Source: Kitasatospora paranensis (GTDB taxonomy: Bacteria > Actinomycetota > Actinomycetes > Streptomycetales > Streptomycetaceae). Taken from it: 64,000 nucleotides of DNA. The number at the start of each line of letters is the position of its first letter. Position 1 is the stretch's first letter. The translations under genes were made by a program, and so were the position numbers. The stretch covers positions 248,001 to 312,000 of the forward strand of contig NZ_BAABKV010000001.1 of the NCBI RefSeq assembly GCF_039544005.1, in the 5' to 3' direction. The notes under the pieces are model-generated. The model saw nothing but the letters and a program-made list of their open reading frames with translations. It ran no database searches and was not told the DNA's origin. Shown here one piece after another: positions 41,836 through 51,341 of the stretch.

Positions 41836-42927
41836 GTGGCGCTCCCGGTGCTCCGATCCGCACCGACTGTCCGGCCCGCCCGGAGCCGCGGGCCGGTCCC
41901 GACCCAGGCCAGCACCGGCCGCACCGGCATGCGCCCGCGCCCTGACCACGGCCGCGCCGAACCGCGCAAGCACGATCTGCCCGGCGCCCTCCGGGCACGG
42001 GCGGCCGTCGGTGCCGCGCACCCGGCCGCCGCAGTGCAGCACGCCGCCTCCGAGCGGGTATGGCGGCTGGTCTGGTCGCTCGGCGCCCCACCCCCACCAC
42101 GGGCCGGCGGGGATCGGAGGGCGGCGGTGCCGGGTTGGCGGCCGCTGCTCCCACCGGGGGCGATCGCCCTGGTGCCCCCGCACCGGTCCGACTGGATCGA
42201 GGCGGCGGCGGCGTCTACCGCGCTCGGCGAGGCGGAGTTCTGCTGGCCCGGCCACCCGCCGGAGCAGGCCCAGCCGTGGGTGCGGATGCCGCGCTCCCCC
42301 GACCCGTCACCGGTGCTGCTGGAGTACCTGCTGTGGCTGGGCACCGCGCGCCCGCAACGGTGGCGCGAGCTGGCCGCGCAGTCCCTGTGGATGGTGCTTT
42401 CGGTCCTCTTGGAGGGCTGCCCGCCGACCGGCCTGCAGACGGGCCACGTCGACGCGCCAGGCCGTCCTGCCCCGCGCAGCGCCGACCCGCGGTTCCCCGA
42501 TGTCGGCGGGCACGAGTCGGAGGGGCGGGTCGAGCCCGGGCGGCCGGAGCTGGCGGCCGCTCTGCGGTACGTTCGGGACGCCTGGCGGGAGGGGCCGCGC
42601 CCGCTGACCCTGGTGGAGCTGGCCGATGCCGCCGCCGTCTCGCGGGGGCACTTCGCCCGGATGTTCCAGGCCCACTTCGGTGTCGGCGCGATCACGGCGC
42701 TCGAACAGGTGCGGCTTGCATATGCCGAACAGCTACTGGAGGCTGGCGAGTTGAATGTGTCTCAGGTGGCCCGTGCCTGCGGCTTCGCCGATCCGCTGCA
42801 CTTCTCGCGCCGCTTCCGGGCCACCCACGGGCTGGCTCCGCAGGTCTTCCGCCGCACCCCGGAGGCCGCCGTCCGTCGCTGCGACAGCCCGGCGGTGCGG
42901 ACGCTCGTGCGGCTGACCGGCATCTGA
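41836..42927 (+). CDS. AraC-family transcriptional regulator
   Basis: 363 residues in the open frame; true start uncertain because the first about 70 residues look unlike a cupin domain and may be in the wrong frame. From RVWRLVWSLGAPPPPRAGG on, an AraC-type ligand domain is plausible (LLPPGAIALVPPHRSDW). The C-terminal double HTH is clear: LTLVELADAAAVSRGHFARM, FQAHFGVGAITALEQVRLAY, AEQLLEAGELNVSQVARACG and FADPLHFSRRFRATHGLAPQ. Its TGA stop is also the 3-bp target duplication of the adjoining IS element. It is the best candidate reader of the 21-bp direct repeats upstream of the glycosidase genes. Confidence 0.8.
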   Translation: MALPVLRSAPTVRPARSRGPVPTQASTGRTGMRPRPDHGRAEPRKHDLPGALRARAAVGAAHPAAAVQHAASERVWRLVWSLGAPPPPRAGGDRRAAVPGWRPLLPPGAIALVPPHRSDWIEAAAASTALGEAEFCWPGHPPEQAQPWVRMPRSPDPSPVLLEYLLWLGTARPQRWRELAAQSLWMVLSVLLEGCPPTGLQTGHVDAPGRPAPRSADPRFPDVGGHESEGRVEPGRPELAAALRYVRDAWREGPRPLTLVELADAAAVSRGHFARMFQAHFGVGAITALEQVRLAYAEQLLEAGELNVSQVARACGFADPLHFSRRFRATHGLAPQVFRRTPEAAVRRCDSPAVRTLVRLTGI

Positions 42928-43779
42928 GAAGTCATCTCATTTGGTGATTCTGCGGTGGCAGATCAGGGCGGCGGCGATGGTGGCGAAGGCCGCGAAGTGG
43001 GTGCCCTTGCGTTCGTAGCGGCGGTGGAGGCGGCGGAAGCCGCCGAGCCAGGCGACAGTCCGCTCGATGACCCAGCGGTGCCGGCCGAGGCGGGTCGAGG
43101 ACTCGATGCCGCGGCGGGCGATGCGATGGGTGATCTGCCGTCGCTTCAGGTAGGAGCGGGTGAAACGGTGGTCGTAGGCTTTGTCGCCGTGGAGCTTCCC
43201 GGGCCGCCGGCGACGAGGGCCGCGGCGGGAGCGGATCTGCGGGATCGCCTCGACGAGCGGGATCAGGGCCTGACTGTCGTGCAGGTTCGCGCCGGAGACC
43301 GCCAGCGACAGGGGCAGACCGGTACGTTCGGTGAGCAAGTGGATCTTCGACCCGAACTTGCCCCGATCGACAGGATTCGGACCCGTCAGGTCCCCGTTAC
43401 CGTTTTCGTGGCGCGCATGTTCACCGAGTCGACCGCGCACCGCGACCAGTCCAGCTCGCCCCGGGCGCCGAGTTCGTCCAGCACCTGGCGGTAGAGCTTC
43501 GCCCACACCCGGGCCGCGGTCCACTCCGCGAACCGGCGATGGGCGGTCGGCCCGGACGGCCCGAAACAGGGCGGAAGCTGGGCCCACGTGCACCCGGAGG
43601 TGGCGACGAACACGATCGCGGCCAGCACCTCCCGGTCCCCGTGGCGGCGTCGGCCGCCGCCCTGCGGCCGGGTCGGCGCCGGCGGCACCACCCGCTGGAA
43701 CAGCTCCCACAGCTCGTCCGGCACCAGGCGCTCCACGATCGTCACGCGAGCAGCCTACAAGCCCAAATGAGATGACTTC
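42928..43779 (-). mobile_element. complete IS5-family insertion sequence, 852 bp
   Basis: The ends are GAAGTCATCTCATTTGG (42928-42944) and its perfect inverted copy (43763-43779), 17 bp. The flanks are TGA on both sides (42925-42927 and 43780-43782), a 3-bp target duplication. One transposase gene fills it in two overlapping frames. The left duplication doubles as the stop codon of the AraC-type gene, so that protein is unchanged. Confidence 0.88.
42937..43745 (-). CDS. IS5-family transposase, two frames (-1 shift)
   Basis: First frame from 43745: MTIVERLVPDELWELFQRVV, IVFVATSGCTWAQLPPCFGP, AHRRFAEWTAARVWAKLY, LDWSRCAVDSVNMRATK (first catalytic Asp). It stops near 43386. The second frame takes over at the AAAA near 43405 with NGNGDLTGPNPVDRGKFGSK, LAVSGANLHDSQALIPL (Asp), KLHGDKAYDH and RWVIERTVAWLGGFRRLHRR (Glu), ending at 42937. 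Many IS5 subgroup elements make the full enzyme by programmed -1 frameshifting, which AAAA would allow; a base-call error is the alternative. Confidence 0.85.
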
Positions 43780-43807
43780 TGAGCCCGTCCGCACTGCGGG
43801 CGGCGCG

Positions 43808-43846
43808 AGCCGCCGTCCCTCCCGGGGTCTCCGGGAGGGACGGCGG
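43808..43846 (-). terminator. long hairpin after the GH12 gene
   Basis: Perfect 17-bp inverted repeat, GCCGCCGTCCCTCCCGG and complement, loop five bases, 22 bases beyond the minus-strand stop. The strongest hairpin seen in the window. Confidence 0.85.
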
Positions 43847-43867
43847 CCGTGTGGTGGCGCGGGTGCG

Positions 43868-44686
43868 TCAGGAGACGTCGACGCTGTAGTTCCAGGTGTG
43901 CGTGGTGCCCGAGCCGTGCCAGATCTCGTGGCCGGCCTGGACGCTGACCAGGTAGAGGTTGGGGTCGAGCCAGCCGGCGTTCTGGGAGTGGTCCAGGAAG
44001 TCGCGCAGGTTCAGGCCGGACACGCTCCAGGTCTGCGAGGTGCGCACGTAGCTGATGACCTGCCAGGAGCCGTAACTGCGGTAGACGTCCCAGTTGGCGC
44101 CGTTGGCCCAGACGCTGCCGACCTTGTCCGCGGAGCTCGGGATAGCGCCGTCGCTGTAGTTAAGGAAGACCATTACCTCGTTCTGCGGCTGGCTGCTCGG
44201 GTTCTGCGACGGGTCGACCCACAGGTCGTAGATCGAGTCGCCCTTCCAGTTGCTGGCGTTGACCTCGAAGTCCCAGTTGGTGACGACCTGGTGCTCGTCG
44301 CCGAGGCGCACCGGGAAGCCGCCGTGGTCGGGGTTGGCGTAGCCCCACTGCCAGCCGCTGACGACGGACGGCCACGCCTTGATGTGCCACTCGTCGTCGG
44401 GGATGCTGCTGTTGTTGGACCAGTTGAAGCTGGAGTACCAGTTGTTGCCGAGTTCGGTGTCCGAGTGCGAGACGCACTGGCTGCCGTAGCCCCAGCCGTT
44501 GTAGGTGTTTCCCCACTCGCTGTTGTGGGCGTAGTACTTGCCGTACATGATCGTGCCCTCGACGGCGCAGTTCTGCACGGTGGCGGCCTGGGCGGGGGCG
44601 GCGGCGACGCCGGTCAGCAGAGCGGCGGCCAGCACGGCCGTGGCGGCGCCGCGGCGGGTGCGGGCGAAGCGGTGCAGGAGGTTCAC
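43868..44686 (-). CDS. secreted GH12 endoglucanase/xyloglucanase
   Basis: Intact, 272 residues. GTG start after a GGAG. Signal peptide to about AQAAT. GH12 jelly-roll motifs: NEWGNT-like (NSEWGNTYNGWGYGSQCV), SIPDDEWHIKAWPSVVSGWQ, IYDLWVDPSQ, NEVMVFLNYSDGAIP (nucleophile Glu in NEVMVFL) and SVQAGHEIWHGSG (acid/base Glu). It hydrolyses internal beta-1,4-glucan or xyloglucan bonds outside the cell. A CATG-type 21-bp repeat lies 125 bases upstream. No carbohydrate-binding module is attached. Confidence 0.88.
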   Translation of the reverse strand: MNLLHRFARTRRGAATAVLAAALLTGVAAAPAQAATVQNCAVEGTIMYGKYYAHNSEWGNTYNGWGYGSQCVSHSDTELGNNWYSSFNWSNNSSIPDDEWHIKAWPSVVSGWQWGYANPDHGGFPVRLGDEHQVVTNWDFEVNASNWKGDSIYDLWVDPSQNPSSQPQNEVMVFLNYSDGAIPSSADKVGSVWANGANWDVYRSYGSWQVISYVRTSQTWSVSGLNLRDFLDHSQNAGWLDPNLYLVSVQAGHEIWHGSGTTHTWNYSVDVS

Positions 44687-44810
44687 GGTGGCTCCATGGG
44701 TCCGTGGGGGTGGGAGGGACCGGGCGGGGCACAGCGGTGGTGGGGATACCGCGGCTGCGGCTCGCCCCGCTCGATCCGTCTCAAGGATGTCCTGGTCCGG
44801 TCCCCGCTCC

Positions 44811-44844
44811 CATGACGAATGGGCACGGCCGCATGGACGATGGT
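44811..44844. promoter_or_regulatory. 21-bp direct repeat upstream of GH12 (putative AraC-type operator)
   Basis: CATGACGAATGGG at 44811 and CATGGACGATGGT at 44832, start to start exactly 21 bases, on the plus strand upstream of the minus-strand GH12 gene. Confidence 0.62.
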
Positions 44845-44861
44845 GCGCTCCTGACTCCGCC

Positions 44862-46909
44862 TCAGCGGGCGCCGCTCTCCAGCAGCCAGGTGACGGCGGT
44901 GACGCCGCGCGGGTAGTAGCGGCTGCCCGCGGCGACGCCGGTGATCATCTGGTCGCTCCAGGACCAGCGGGACTCGGTGGGGTGGCGCAGCCAGTCGGCG
45001 TGGGCGCGGTCGGCGGCGGCCATGTCGGCGTCGTCGGGGACGGCCAGCAGTGCGCGGGCGACGTACTGGCACAGGTAGATCTTGGACAGCCAGGAGTTGT
45101 CGCTGGTCTCGGAGAGCTTCCAGCCGCCGTCCGGGAATCGGCACCGGCCCGAGCCGAGGACGGCCAGCAGGTGGCCGCGGAGGGCCGCGGTGAGCTCCGG
45201 TTCGCCGTGCACATCGGTGCCGGTGAGGTGGGCGAGGGCGAGCCCCTCGACGACCGGGATGATCCGGGCGCCGTCCGGTTCGTCGAGCAGCGCCGGAACC
45301 GTACCGTCCGGGCCGACCGAGGCCAGCAGGGCCTTGACGGCGCGTCCGGCGCGGAAGCCGGCCTCGGCGGCCGCGTCCGTGTCGCCGAGGGCGTGCAGGG
45401 TGCGCTCCAGCCAGCGGTAGGCGGCCCAGCCCTTGACGGCCAGGTAGCTGCTGGAGCGGGCCTGGCCGAGCGAGGTGTCGAGGCTGTCGTAGGTGGTGAT
45501 CTCGGCGCCGCCGGCCACCAGGTCGGAGTCGACGGTCTGGACGCCGTCCGCCCCCGGGTCGCGGGCCAGCATGCTGTCCAGGCAGGCGCGCAGGGTCGGG
45601 GCGTGGGCCGCGCACCAGGCGGTGTCGCCGGTGGCGGCGTAGACGGCGGCGGCGAGCACCCAGTTGAGCAGTTGCTCGCCGGTCATGTAGGAAAAGCAGT
45701 CGGTCAGTCCGGGGCGCTCATAGGAGGAGTGGCCGTGCGGGGACCAGACGTTGGCGACGCCCATGTCGTGCGTGAAGCTGATCCCGTAGCGGTCGGTGTA
45801 GCTGTAGTGCGCGAGGTGGCGCTCCAGCACGTTGCGCAGCGTCCAGGGGTGCTGGCGGGCTTCGAAGAAGGAGTGGTCGACGGTGAGGTCGAGGGTGTTC
45901 ATCATCCGGAACTCGCCCTCGTTGACGATCCAGACGGGTCTGCCGTCAGCGTCCTCCAGCAGTTCGGTGCTGCCGTAGTAGCTGCGGATCGCGAGCGCCA
46001 GCATGAACGTGCGGTCCTCGCTCAGAGCTTCCGCCCCCAGGTCCTCGTGGGCCTGTCGCCAGTCGGCGAGTAGGGTGTCGAACTCGGTCAGGGCGGTGGC
46101 GGCGACCGCCTCCAGATCCGGGTGGTAGCGGTTGTAGAGGTAGCGGCAGCGCTCGGGTGTGGTCAGGTACTCGGCGGTGTGGAAGCACAGGGCGAGCCGG
46201 TGGGTACGGCGTTCGCCCGGCGGCACCTCGAAGACCAGCAGGCCGGTCTGGCCGAGGCCGAAGCCGTCGCCCGGGTGGCGTTCGTCGCCGAGGATGAACG
46301 GAATGTCGAAGCCGATGGCGGTGCGGGCCCCGGGGGCGTCGGTGGCGATCGCGGTCCTGGTGCCCTCGCCGATCCCGGTGAAGCCGGGGCCCTCGACGAC
46401 GCGCATCCCCGCGTAGGGGTCGGATCCCGCGTAGCCGACGAAGGCGCGCAGCGGCGCGGTGCCACCAGTGTTGTCGACGGTGAACTCGGCGAGCACGGCG
46501 GGCAGGACGGCGCGGCGCAGCGCCTCGTCGGGGGCGGTGCCGGGTTCGGGCAGCGCGCCGAGCGGGGAGTGGACGGCGAAGTCCAGCGGGCCGGCCGTCC
46601 AGCGGTCGGTCACCGGGTCGAGCACCCGCCGGACCTGGTCGGCGGCCAGTGCGGTCAGCGGTCCGGCGGGCGCCGGGGGCGGCCCTCCTCGCCGCCCTGG
46701 AAGCGGGCGAGCTGGTCGTCCTGGTCGGCGGCGAAGAACGGCAGCGCGTGGTAGGTGCCGCTGCCGGGGGCGTCCTCGACGGCGACGTAGACGTTCTGCC
46801 CGGCCGGTCCTGCTAGGCCGAGGCCGAGGCCGCCGTGCGGGCCGGGGTGTCCGAGGGTGAAGGAGGCGTGTGCTCCCATCGGGCTGTGCTGGACGTTGGT
46901 GATGTCCAC
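44862..46909 (-). CDS. GH52 beta-xylosidase, apparent frameshift
   Basis: About 682 residues, cytosolic. The start MDITNVQHSPMGAHASFTLG, then LAGPAGQNVYVAVEDAPGS and YHALPFF, matches the conserved GH52 N-terminus. One missing G near 46695 separates it from the remainder: GFTGIGEGTRTAIATD, FGLGQTGLLVFEVPPGERR, RPVWIVNEGEFRMMNTLDLT (nucleophile Glu), FTHDMGVANVWSPHGHSSYE, AEITTYDSLDTSLGQARSSS (acid Asp) and GWKLSETSDNSWLSKIYLCQ. It releases xylose from xylo-oligosaccharides inside the cell. Last gene of a unit with GH36, oxidoreductase and isomerase. GH52 is best known from Geobacillus and is sparse in actinobacteria. Confidence 0.87.
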
Positions 46910-47011
46910 GGTGGTGCGCTCCTGGGGAGGCGGGCCGGCCGGTGCGGGCGGGGGCCGCGCGCACCGGTCGGCGGCGGGGTGGGGGATGGTTGTCGTGCGG
47001 GGAGCGGCGGT

Positions 47012-47932
47012 TTAGCCGGCCAGCAGCGGGGCGAGGGTGCGGCGGGCGATCTCCAGGCCGGTCTCGGTGCGGTGGCGGTCGCCGGACCAGACGGGGTCTT
47101 CGTGCTCGACGGAGAGCACCCCGTCGTAGCCGCCCTCGTCCAGGGTGTCGACGAGGCGGCGCCAGTCGACCTCGCCGAGGCCGGGCACCCGGTAGCGCCA
47201 CCAGCCGGTGTCCCAGGGGTCGGGGCGGGTGACGGCGCGTCCGGGCCAGCCGTAGCGGGTGCGGGCCGCCGGGTCGGTCTGGATGTCCTTGGCCTGGGCG
47301 TGGGCGACCTTGTCGACGTAGGGCCGCAGGGCGGCGACCGGGTCGATGCCCATCCAGACCAGGTGGGAGGGGTCGTAGTTGAGGTACAGGCCGAGCGAGA
47401 ACATCCATTCCCACAGCTCGGGCGAGTAGGCGAGGTTGCCCGGGTAGCCGTCGGGGTGCCAGCCCTCCATCACGCAGTTCTCAATGACGACCTTGACGCC
47501 GCGTTCGCCCGCGTAGCCGGTCAGTTCGGGGAAAATCCGCTCGGCGTCGGCGAGGTTCTCGGCGACGGTCCGGCCGGGGTGGCGGCCGACGAAGGTGCCG
47601 ACGGTGGGCGATCCGACCAGGGCGGCCGCGTCGATGCAGCGGTGCAGGTGGGCGTGGACCCGGGCGCGTTCCTCGGGGTCGGGGTGCAGCGGGTTGTCGT
47701 AGTAGGCGAGGGAGGAGAGCGTCAGGCCGTGCTGGTCGAGGAGTGCGGCGACCTGTTCGGCTCCGGCCCGGTCGAGGGATTCGGCGGCGAGGTGGGAGGC
47801 GGTGAACGGGCGGTCGCCGGTGGCGGGCCAGGCGGCGACCTCCAGGGCCCGGTAGCCGTGGTCGGCGGCCCAGGCGGCGAGTTCCGGCAGGGGGACGTCG
47901 GGTAGGCAGGCGGTCAGGAAGCCGAGCTTCAT
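47012..47932 (-). CDS. sugar phosphate isomerase/epimerase-type TIM barrel B
   Basis: Intact, 306 residues. MKLGFLTACLPDVPLPELAA, HGYRALEVAAWP, LTLSSLAYYDNPLHP, VKVVIENCVMEGWHP (metal Glu), LGLYLNYDPSHLVWMGIDPV (Asp, His), VAHAQAKDIQTDP (Asp/His region) and DGVLSVEHEDPVW (Glu). It belongs to the larger IolE/xylose-isomerase-like group. Its ATG overlaps the stop of the oxidoreductase by four bases. Confidence 0.88.
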   Translation of the reverse strand: MKLGFLTACLPDVPLPELAAWAADHGYRALEVAAWPATGDRPFTASHLAAESLDRAGAEQVAALLDQHGLTLSSLAYYDNPLHPDPEERARVHAHLHRCIDAAALVGSPTVGTFVGRHPGRTVAENLADAERIFPELTGYAGERGVKVVIENCVMEGWHPDGYPGNLAYSPELWEWMFSLGLYLNYDPSHLVWMGIDPVAALRPYVDKVAHAQAKDIQTDPAARTRYGWPGRAVTRPDPWDTGWWRYRVPGLGEVDWRRLVDTLDEGGYDGVLSVEHEDPVWSGDRHRTETGLEIARRTLAPLLAG

Positions 47933-49020
47933 GTGGGGACCTCCGTGAAGGTGCCGTGCACCGCGGACGCGGTGACGGCGGCGCTGATGCGGGCGGCGCG
48001 CAAGCCGTCCGCGAAGGTGGGCAGGCCGTCGTGGGGCTGGCCTTCGAGGGCGGCGTGCACGTCGGCGGCGAAGTCCTCGAAGCAGGTGCGGTAGCCCTGC
48101 GGGTGGCCGGCGGGCAGCGGGTCGAAGCGGTCGGCGTGCGCGGTGGGCAGCGCGGGGTTGCGCCGCAGCACGGTGCTGGCGTCGCGGCCGCCGATCCAGA
48201 GCTGTTCGGGGTCCTCCTGGTCGAAGGCGTAGGAGCGGTCGGGGCCGTCGAAGGAGAACCACAGGCGGTTCTTGCGGCCGGCGCTGGCCTGGCTGACGAC
48301 GAGCGAGCCGATGGCGCCGCGGTCGGTCTCGAAGGAGACCACCGCGCCGTCCTCGGTGGCCACGGCGGTGCGGGCGCCGACCGGTCCGCGCGCGTCGAAG
48401 GCCCGGCCGAAGCGGGCCAGGACGCGGGTGATGCGGTGGCCGGTGACGTACTCCATCAGGTCGCACCAGTGGACCCCGATGTCGCCGAACGCTCTGGTGG
48501 CGCCGCCCCGTTCGGGGTCGGTGCGCCAGTTGTCGGCGGTCCGGTCGCCGAGCCAGTCCTGCAGGTAGGAGCCGTGCAGCAGCCACAGGCCGGCGTCGGG
48601 GTCGGCGGCGATCCGGGCCCGGGCCTCGCGCACCAGCGGGTGGTAGCGGTAGACGAACGGAACGGCGGTCACCAGGCCCGCGCCCTGCGCCGCGGCGGTC
48701 AGTCGCTCGGCGTCGGCGACGGTGGTGGCCAGCGGCTTCTCGCAGACCACCGGGACTCCGGCCGCGATGATCCGCTCGGCGTCGCGTGCGTGCAGGTGGT
48801 TGGGGGTGCATAGGTGGACCGCGTCGAGGCCGGTGGCGAGCAGGTCGTCGAGGTCGGCGGCGGGCCGGGCACCGGGCAAGCGCGCCGCGGCGGCGGCCGT
48901 GCGCGCCGGGTTCGAGCCCAGGACGGCGGCGATCCGGCCGCCGACGGCGGTGACGGCGCGGGCGTGCACGCCGCCCATGAAACCGGTTCCGACGATTCCC
49001 ACCCGGGGGCGAGCGGACAT
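47929..49020 (-). CDS. Gfo/Idh/MocA-family oxidoreductase C
   Basis: Intact, 363 residues. PRVGIVGTGFMGGVHARAV carries the dinucleotide site, LCTPNHLHARDAERII and VPVVCEKPLATTVADAERL the EKP motif, and FGDIGVHWCDLMEYVTGHRI the D..H catalytic helix with active-site Asp and His. Substrate oxidation at a sugar hydroxyl is expected. ATGA coupling with TIM barrel B repeats the oxidoreductase-isomerase pairing at 33141-35011. Confidence 0.9.
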   Translation of the reverse strand: MSARPRVGIVGTGFMGGVHARAVTAVGGRIAAVLGSNPARTAAAAARLPGARPAADLDDLLATGLDAVHLCTPNHLHARDAERIIAAGVPVVCEKPLATTVADAERLTAAAQGAGLVTAVPFVYRYHPLVREARARIAADPDAGLWLLHGSYLQDWLGDRTADNWRTDPERGGATRAFGDIGVHWCDLMEYVTGHRITRVLARFGRAFDARGPVGARTAVATEDGAVVSFETDRGAIGSLVVSQASAGRKNRLWFSFDGPDRSYAFDQEDPEQLWIGGRDASTVLRRNPALPTAHADRFDPLPAGHPQGYRTCFEDFAADVHAALEGQPHDGLPTFADGLRAARISAAVTASAVHGTFTEVPT

Positions 49021-49121
49021 GAGGGGGCCTCCGTGCTGCGTTCTCTGGAAGGTTCGGGGCGTGCGGGACCGCCGGGGCGCGGCGGCGGGGGGCCGGTGCG
49101 CTCCGGTGGCGGTCCTCGGGG

Positions 49122-51193
49122 TCAGTCCTGGCGGCGCAGGTGCAGCAGGCGGCTACTGTGGTCCCGGGTGAGCCCGGTGGTGAGGCCGCGGGCGGTCAGG
49201 ACGGCGCCGTGGTGGACCTCGCCGGTGTCCTGGTCGACGTAGCGGGCGTCGGGGTCGAGGGCGGCCATCCGCAGCGGGACGACCGGGGCGCCGTGCGGTT
49301 CGGCCAGCTGCCAGGCCACCAGGACGACCTCGTCGCCGTGGACGTACTGGACGGCGTTGCGCAGCCGGTACAGGCGGCCGTGCTGGACGGTCGGCCGGAT
49401 CCGCTTGTAGCGGGCCACGAGTTCGGCGGCCGCGGCGAGTTCGTCCCCGCGCCAGTGGGTGAGGTCGCCGCCGATGCCGAGCGCGCCGGTCATCGCGACG
49501 TGGAAGCGGAACTCCAGCGGCAGGCGGCGGCCGGTCAGCGGGTTGGGGCTGTCGGTGACCCAGGCCCCCATGGTGCCGGGCGGGTAGATCTGGCCGTAGC
49601 CGTGCTGGATGGCGATCCGGTCGAGGGCGTCGGTGTTGTCGGAGGTCCACACCTGGTCGGTGCGGGCCAGCATGGCCAGGTCGGTGCGGCCGCCGCCGCC
49701 CGAACAGGCCTCGATGCGCAGGTCGGGGTGGTCGGCGCGCAGCCGGTCCATCAGGGCGTGGACGGCGTGGACGTGGCCGTGCCAGAGCCGGTCGGCGTCC
49801 GGGTCGCCGGGGCGGCCGGCCTCGGTGAGGACCCGGTTCATGTCCCACTTGAGGTGGTCGACGCCGTGCTCGCGGACCAGGCCGTCCAGCCAGGCGTGGG
49901 CCCAGGCGGCGACCTCGGGGCGGCCGAAGTCGAGGACGAGTTGGTTGCGCAGCTCGGTGCGCGGGCGGCCCCTCTCGTGCAGCACCCAGTCGGGGTGCGC
50001 GCGGTACAGGTCGCTGTCGGGGTTGACCATCTCCGGTTCCACCCACAGGCCGAAGCGCATGCCGAGGCGGCGCACCTCGGCGGCGAGCGGGGTGAGGCCG
50101 TCGGGGAACCGGTCGGGGGCTGGGGTCCAGTCGCCGAGTCCGGCGGTGTCGTCCTTGCGGGCGCCGAACCAGCCGTCGTCCATGACGAACAGCTCGACGC
50201 CGAGCGCGGCGGCCCGGCGGGCGAGGTCCAGCTGTCCGGCCAGGCCGACGTCGAAGCCGGTCGCCTCCCAGGAGTTGTACAGCACCGGCCGCAGCTCGTC
50301 CGGGCGGGACAGGACGTGGGCCCGCACGTGGGCGTGCCAGGCGCGGCTGGCACCGCCGAAGCCGTCCGCCGCGTACAGGCCGGTGGAGACGGGCGTGCGC
50401 CAGGATTCCCCGGGGCGCAGGACGACCTCGGGGCCCTCATGGCCGGCCGCGTGGGTGGCGGCCACCAAGCCGTGCACGGTGCGCTCCACGGTGATGCGCC
50501 AGCTGCCGCTCCAGGCCAGCGCGCTGGTCCACACCTCGCCGTACTCCTCACCGGTGTCCCCGGCGTCGATGGCGACCCACGGGTTGGCCTGGTGCCCGGT
50601 GATGCCGCGGCGGCTGGTGAGGACCGTCTCGGCGCGGGCCAGCGGCTCACGGACGAGCTGGTTCTCGGCGCTCCAGCCGCCGGTGACGTGACCGAGCCGG
50701 TAGTCGGCGCGCAGCGGCACCGTCCAGCGGGCGGCGGATAGCTGACCGATCCGCACGGGCTGCCCGTCCGCGCCGGTGTGCCGCAGCTCCGTCCAGCGGT
50801 CCACGGCGTCGCTGTCCGGGTGGACGCGGTAGAAGAGGTCGAGTTCCAGCGGTCCGAGCCGCTCGCGGAAGGAGAGGACGAGCAGGCCGTCCTCGACACG
50901 GTGCCCGTCCGGCTGCCACTCGGTGCTGCGGCTGCCGTCGGGGTGCACTACGCGCAGCGCCGGAGCGCCGAAGCGGGCACCGCCCTCCCCGGGTACTCCT
51001 CGGCGAGTTCGCCGTCGAAGTTGGTGGCGACGTCCAGAACGTACGGCAGGGCGGCCGCCTGCTCGGGGGTGAGCCGGGCGCCCCAGTGCAGGTGCCGCAG
51101 CCGGTCTCGGTCGTCCAGCCGGACGACGTAACTGCTGTGCGCGGTGGTGAGCATCCACAGGCGGGCGGCCGGGTCGTGGTGGACCACGGTCAT
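49122..51193 (-). CDS. GH36 alpha-galactosidase, apparent frameshift
   Basis: About 691 residues, cytosolic. AGGAG lies before ATG 51193. The beta-sandwich N-terminus (VVHHDPAARLWMLTTAHSSY) is separated from the rest by one missing G near 50993 (EEYPG, then EGGARFGAPALRVVHPDG). Then YNSWEATGFDV, LFVMDDGWFGARKDDTAGLG, FGLWVEPEMVNPDSDLY, VDHLKWDMNR (nucleophile Asp), RIEACSGGGGRTDLAML and QVWTSDNTDALDR (acid Asp). It removes terminal alpha-galactose from oligosaccharides such as galactosyl-xyloglucan or galactomannan. First gene of the unit leading to GH52. Confidence 0.9.
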
Positions 51194-51249
51194 GGGGGTC
51201 TCCTCGCTGATCGACTCCCCGAGCCTAGGCGCGGCGCTCGGCCGGGCAG

Positions 51250-51262
51250 CATGGCGGATCGT
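51250..51262. promoter_or_regulatory. single CATG half-site upstream of GH36
   Basis: CATGGCGGATCGT, 57 bases upstream of the GH36 start, matches the first half of the 21-bp repeats elsewhere. The expected second half at 51271 (GGTTCTGCGG) does not match, so this site is weaker. Confidence 0.35.
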
Positions 51263-51341
51263 GACCGATCGGTTCTGCGGGCCGCACCCGTGACGGATCG
51301 CCCGGTCGACGCGGCGGCGGCCACACCGACCGGGCTCTGGG

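Noticed and set aside
51250..51283. Full 21-bp repeat upstream of GH36
   Set aside because: The second half (GGTTCTGCGG) does not match; only a single half-site is reported.
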